Shown one piece after another: positions 62,424 through 64,000 of a DNA stretch of 64,000 nucleotides (its first letter is position 1; each line of letters starts with the position of its first letter). Source of the stretch: Marispirochaeta sp963667435 (GTDB taxonomy: Bacteria > Spirochaetota > Spirochaetia > JC444 > Marispirochaetaceae); NCBI GenBank assembly GCA_963667435.1, contig OY763414.1, forward strand, positions 2,790,001 through 2,854,000. The letters are read 5' to 3'. A model generated the notes under the pieces. It did not search any database. It was not told the DNA's origin and saw only the letters and a list, made by a program, of their open reading frames with translations. Position numbers and translations under genes: made by a program.

Positions 62424-64000
62424 TGGCATTAAACAGAGACGCCTTTATTGCGAACTATCTGGAAGAGTTAGCTGATAATCTCTCTGTTGTGGATTCTGGT
62501 ATCCTGATTCTGAAAAAAGATGCGGAAAACAGCGAGGAACTTACCAGACTGTTGCGTGCTCTGCATACCATAAAAGGATCCTCGAGGATGCTGAAATTTT
62601 CAACCGTGGAAAAGATTTCCCACGGTATTGAAAATGTATTTAAAGGCGTCAAGGAGGAGCGATATCCCATATCAACTGAGCTTGTTCAGCTTGTGTTTAT
62701 CACAACAGATACAATTCGTACTGCCGCGGAGGTTATTCGTGTCTCCGGGGATGATACTCTGGAAATACACTCACTACTGAACGCGTACGAATACGCCTAT
62801 GCCGGCGAACCCTACGATGTGCAGTCTCTTCGGGCCGAGTACGGAAAAAAGGAGGAGCCCCAGGCTGTTCCATCGGAAGAAAAGGAGGCTCCTCGCCGGG
62901 CTCTTTCCGTTTCCGCAGATGAGGGAGAGGGCGGCTACGACACAATCCGTATTCAGGTCAGCAGGATTGATAAAATAGTAAAACTTCTGAATAACCTGAT
63001 TATCCGTCAGTTTCAGCTGCGAAAGGAGAACGAAGTTCTTGCGGGTATGGAACGGAGCCTTATGACCATAGGCAGCGCCGGAGCCGTGACAAAAGGCAGT
63101 TCTGTTTTCACCGAAGAAATGAGCAGTTTAATGGAGAATCTCCAGGTTCTGAAGAAGAGTTTTCAGGAGGAGCTTCCCCAGATTGAAAGGAATATCTTTG
63201 ATCTGCAGGAAGAGATTCTCTCTCTCCGGATGCTGCCCCTGGAGCTGATCCTTGGAACTCTTGGCAAGATGGTGGAAGAGACTGCCATTATCACCGGAAA
63301 GGAGATCTCCTATTCTACAAAAGGTACGGAGCTTAAGCTGGACAAATTTATACTTGAACGGCTTCATGACCCGGTCATTCACATTGTACGGAATTCGGTG
63401 GATCATGGAATTGAAACCCCGGAAGAGCGGGAAGCTTCCGGCAAAGAACGGGAAGGAAAGCTGGAGATCCTCTGTTCTTCCGAGGGAGGGAATATTGTCA
63501 TCAGAATACGGGATGACGGCCGGGGGCTTAATTACGAGAAAATCCGGCGCCGGGCTATTGAGATGGAGCCTTTGCGCAGGGAAGAGATAGAAGAGATGGA
63601 TGAGAGTGGACTGAACTCCTATCTTTTCATGTCGGGATTCTCCACCAAGGACGAAATTACAGACCTTTCCGGCAGGGGAGTCGGGCTCGATATAGTCCGG
63701 TTCAATATCGAAAAGATGAAGGGCAAGATATCTCTCTCCAGCAAAAAGGGAGAAGGTACGGAGTTCAAGCTTTCCCTTCCCCTTTCGCTGGCAACGGTTA
63801 ACGGCTTCTTCATTAATTCTGCCGGGGCGAAATTTCTTATTCCCGCTGCCTTTGTCCGGGAGATTGTTATTGTTCATTCCGGAGAGGAGCTGGATCTTCT
63901 CAACCGCAAGGGCTATAAGCTTCGGGATCTTATTGTGCCCCTCTACCCTCTCTCCTCAATAATTGACGGGAAGGAGACGGATCAGGCTCCGAAGAATAAA
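62420..64000 (+). CDS. cheA: chemotaxis histidine kinase CheA, partial (runs off the window)
   Basis: The frame opens at ATG 62420 (a second ATG is at 62423), overlapping the cheR stop, with AAGGAG upstream, and stays open to the end. Visible: HPt domain with phospho-acceptor H49 (RALHTIKGSSRM), a linker, dimerisation helices (ISRIDKIVKLLNNLI), ATPase domain with N-box HIVRNSVDHGIE, DDGRGLNYEKI and GRGVGLDIVR, and the beginning of the CheW-like regulatory domain (FLIPAAFVREIV). The P2 CheY-binding domain between HPt and dimerisation appears short or absent. The C-terminus, and any cheY, cheX or cheD genes, lie beyond the window. Confidence 0.93.
   Translation, partial: MMALNRDAFIANYLEELADNLSVVDSGILILKKDAENSEELTRLLRALHTIKGSSRMLKFSTVEKISHGIENVFKGVKEERYPISTELVQLVFITTDTIRTAAEVIRVSGDDTLEIHSLLNAYEYAYAGEPYDVQSLRAEYGKKEEPQAVPSEEKEAPRRALSVSADEGEGGYDTIRIQVSRIDKIVKLLNNLIIRQFQLRKENEVLAGMERSLMTIGSAGAVTKGSSVFTEEMSSLMENLQVLKKSFQEELPQIERNIFDLQEEILSLRMLPLELILGTLGKMVEETAIITGKEISYSTKGTELKLDKFILERLHDPVIHIVRNSVDHGIETPEEREASGKEREGKLEILCSSEGGNIVIRIRDDGRGLNYEKIRRRAIEMEPLRREEIEEMDESGLNSYLFMSGFSTKDEITDLSGRGVGLDIVRFNIEKMKGKISLSSKKGEGTEFKLSLPLSLATVNGFFINSAGAKFLIPAAFVREIVIVHSGEELDLLNRKGYKLRDLIVPLYPLSSIIDGKETDQAPKNK

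Noticed and set aside
1..64000. tRNA and rRNA genes
   Set aside because: None recognised by reading for conserved tRNA T-arm and rRNA blocks; a dedicated search could still reveal one in the AT-rich gaps.

Overview
The window looks like the chromosome of a motile, probably anaerobic bacterium, most likely a spirochaete. This rests on a receiver/multi-PAS HisKA_2 hybrid kinase, a chemotaxis operon with two methyl-accepting proteins, and oxygen-sensitive enzymes (glycyl radical enzyme, PreA-type dehydrogenase). No rRNA, tRNA or CRISPR array was seen, so the taxonomic call is tentative.

Layout. 1-7448: the end of msrA, a hybrid histidine kinase, a membrane diguanylate cyclase, and a reverse-strand operon of sugar-binding-type periplasmic protein, histidine kinase and response regulator. 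7736-19486: an MFS transporter; an operon with a YjjI-type glycyl radical enzyme, its YjjW-type activase, an esterase and a LarA-like protein; then an operon with a TudS-like desulfidase, PreA-type dihydropyrimidine dehydrogenase, cyclic amidohydrolase, MmgE/PrpD protein and M20 carbamoylase. 19487-43640: an AT-rich accessory island. It holds a P-loop kinase, MarR/MFS and TetR/TVP38-ATP-grasp modules, many single hypothetical genes mostly on the minus strand, and three insertion sequences (IS21, IS3 and IS256 families). These have broken an M1 aminopeptidase, a NERD-domain gene and the ATPase of a McrBC-like defence system. 43701-53189: an ABC transporter with NMT1/THI5-type binding protein plus a nitrilase-family amidase, a Crp/Fnr-family regulator, uridine phosphorylase and a complete ECF transporter. 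53226-64000: a B12-binding-type radical SAM protein and a PilZ-MCP-MCP-CheW-CheW-CheB-CheR-CheA chemotaxis operon that runs off the end.

The most interesting signal is an 18-bp inverted repeat, ideal form AAAGGACA-NN-TGTCCTTT, found upstream of five transcription units on both sides of the island (about 7658, 8921, 13507, 48162 and 49926). In each case it lies 18-20 bp before a plausible -10 box, which centres it near -41, the class II activator position of Crp/Fnr proteins. The only Crp/Fnr-family gene in the window (48277-48987) sits among these units and has an altered recognition helix. The controlled genes fit one pathway: import of (thio)pyrimidine nucleosides or bases, phosphorolysis, desulfuration, reduction, ring opening and decarbamoylation. 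I propose a single regulon for anaerobic (thio)pyrimidine catabolism that was split by insertion of the mobile island. The YjjI/LarA-like branch is the least understood part: its LarA homologue carries Gln where the family has a catalytic His.
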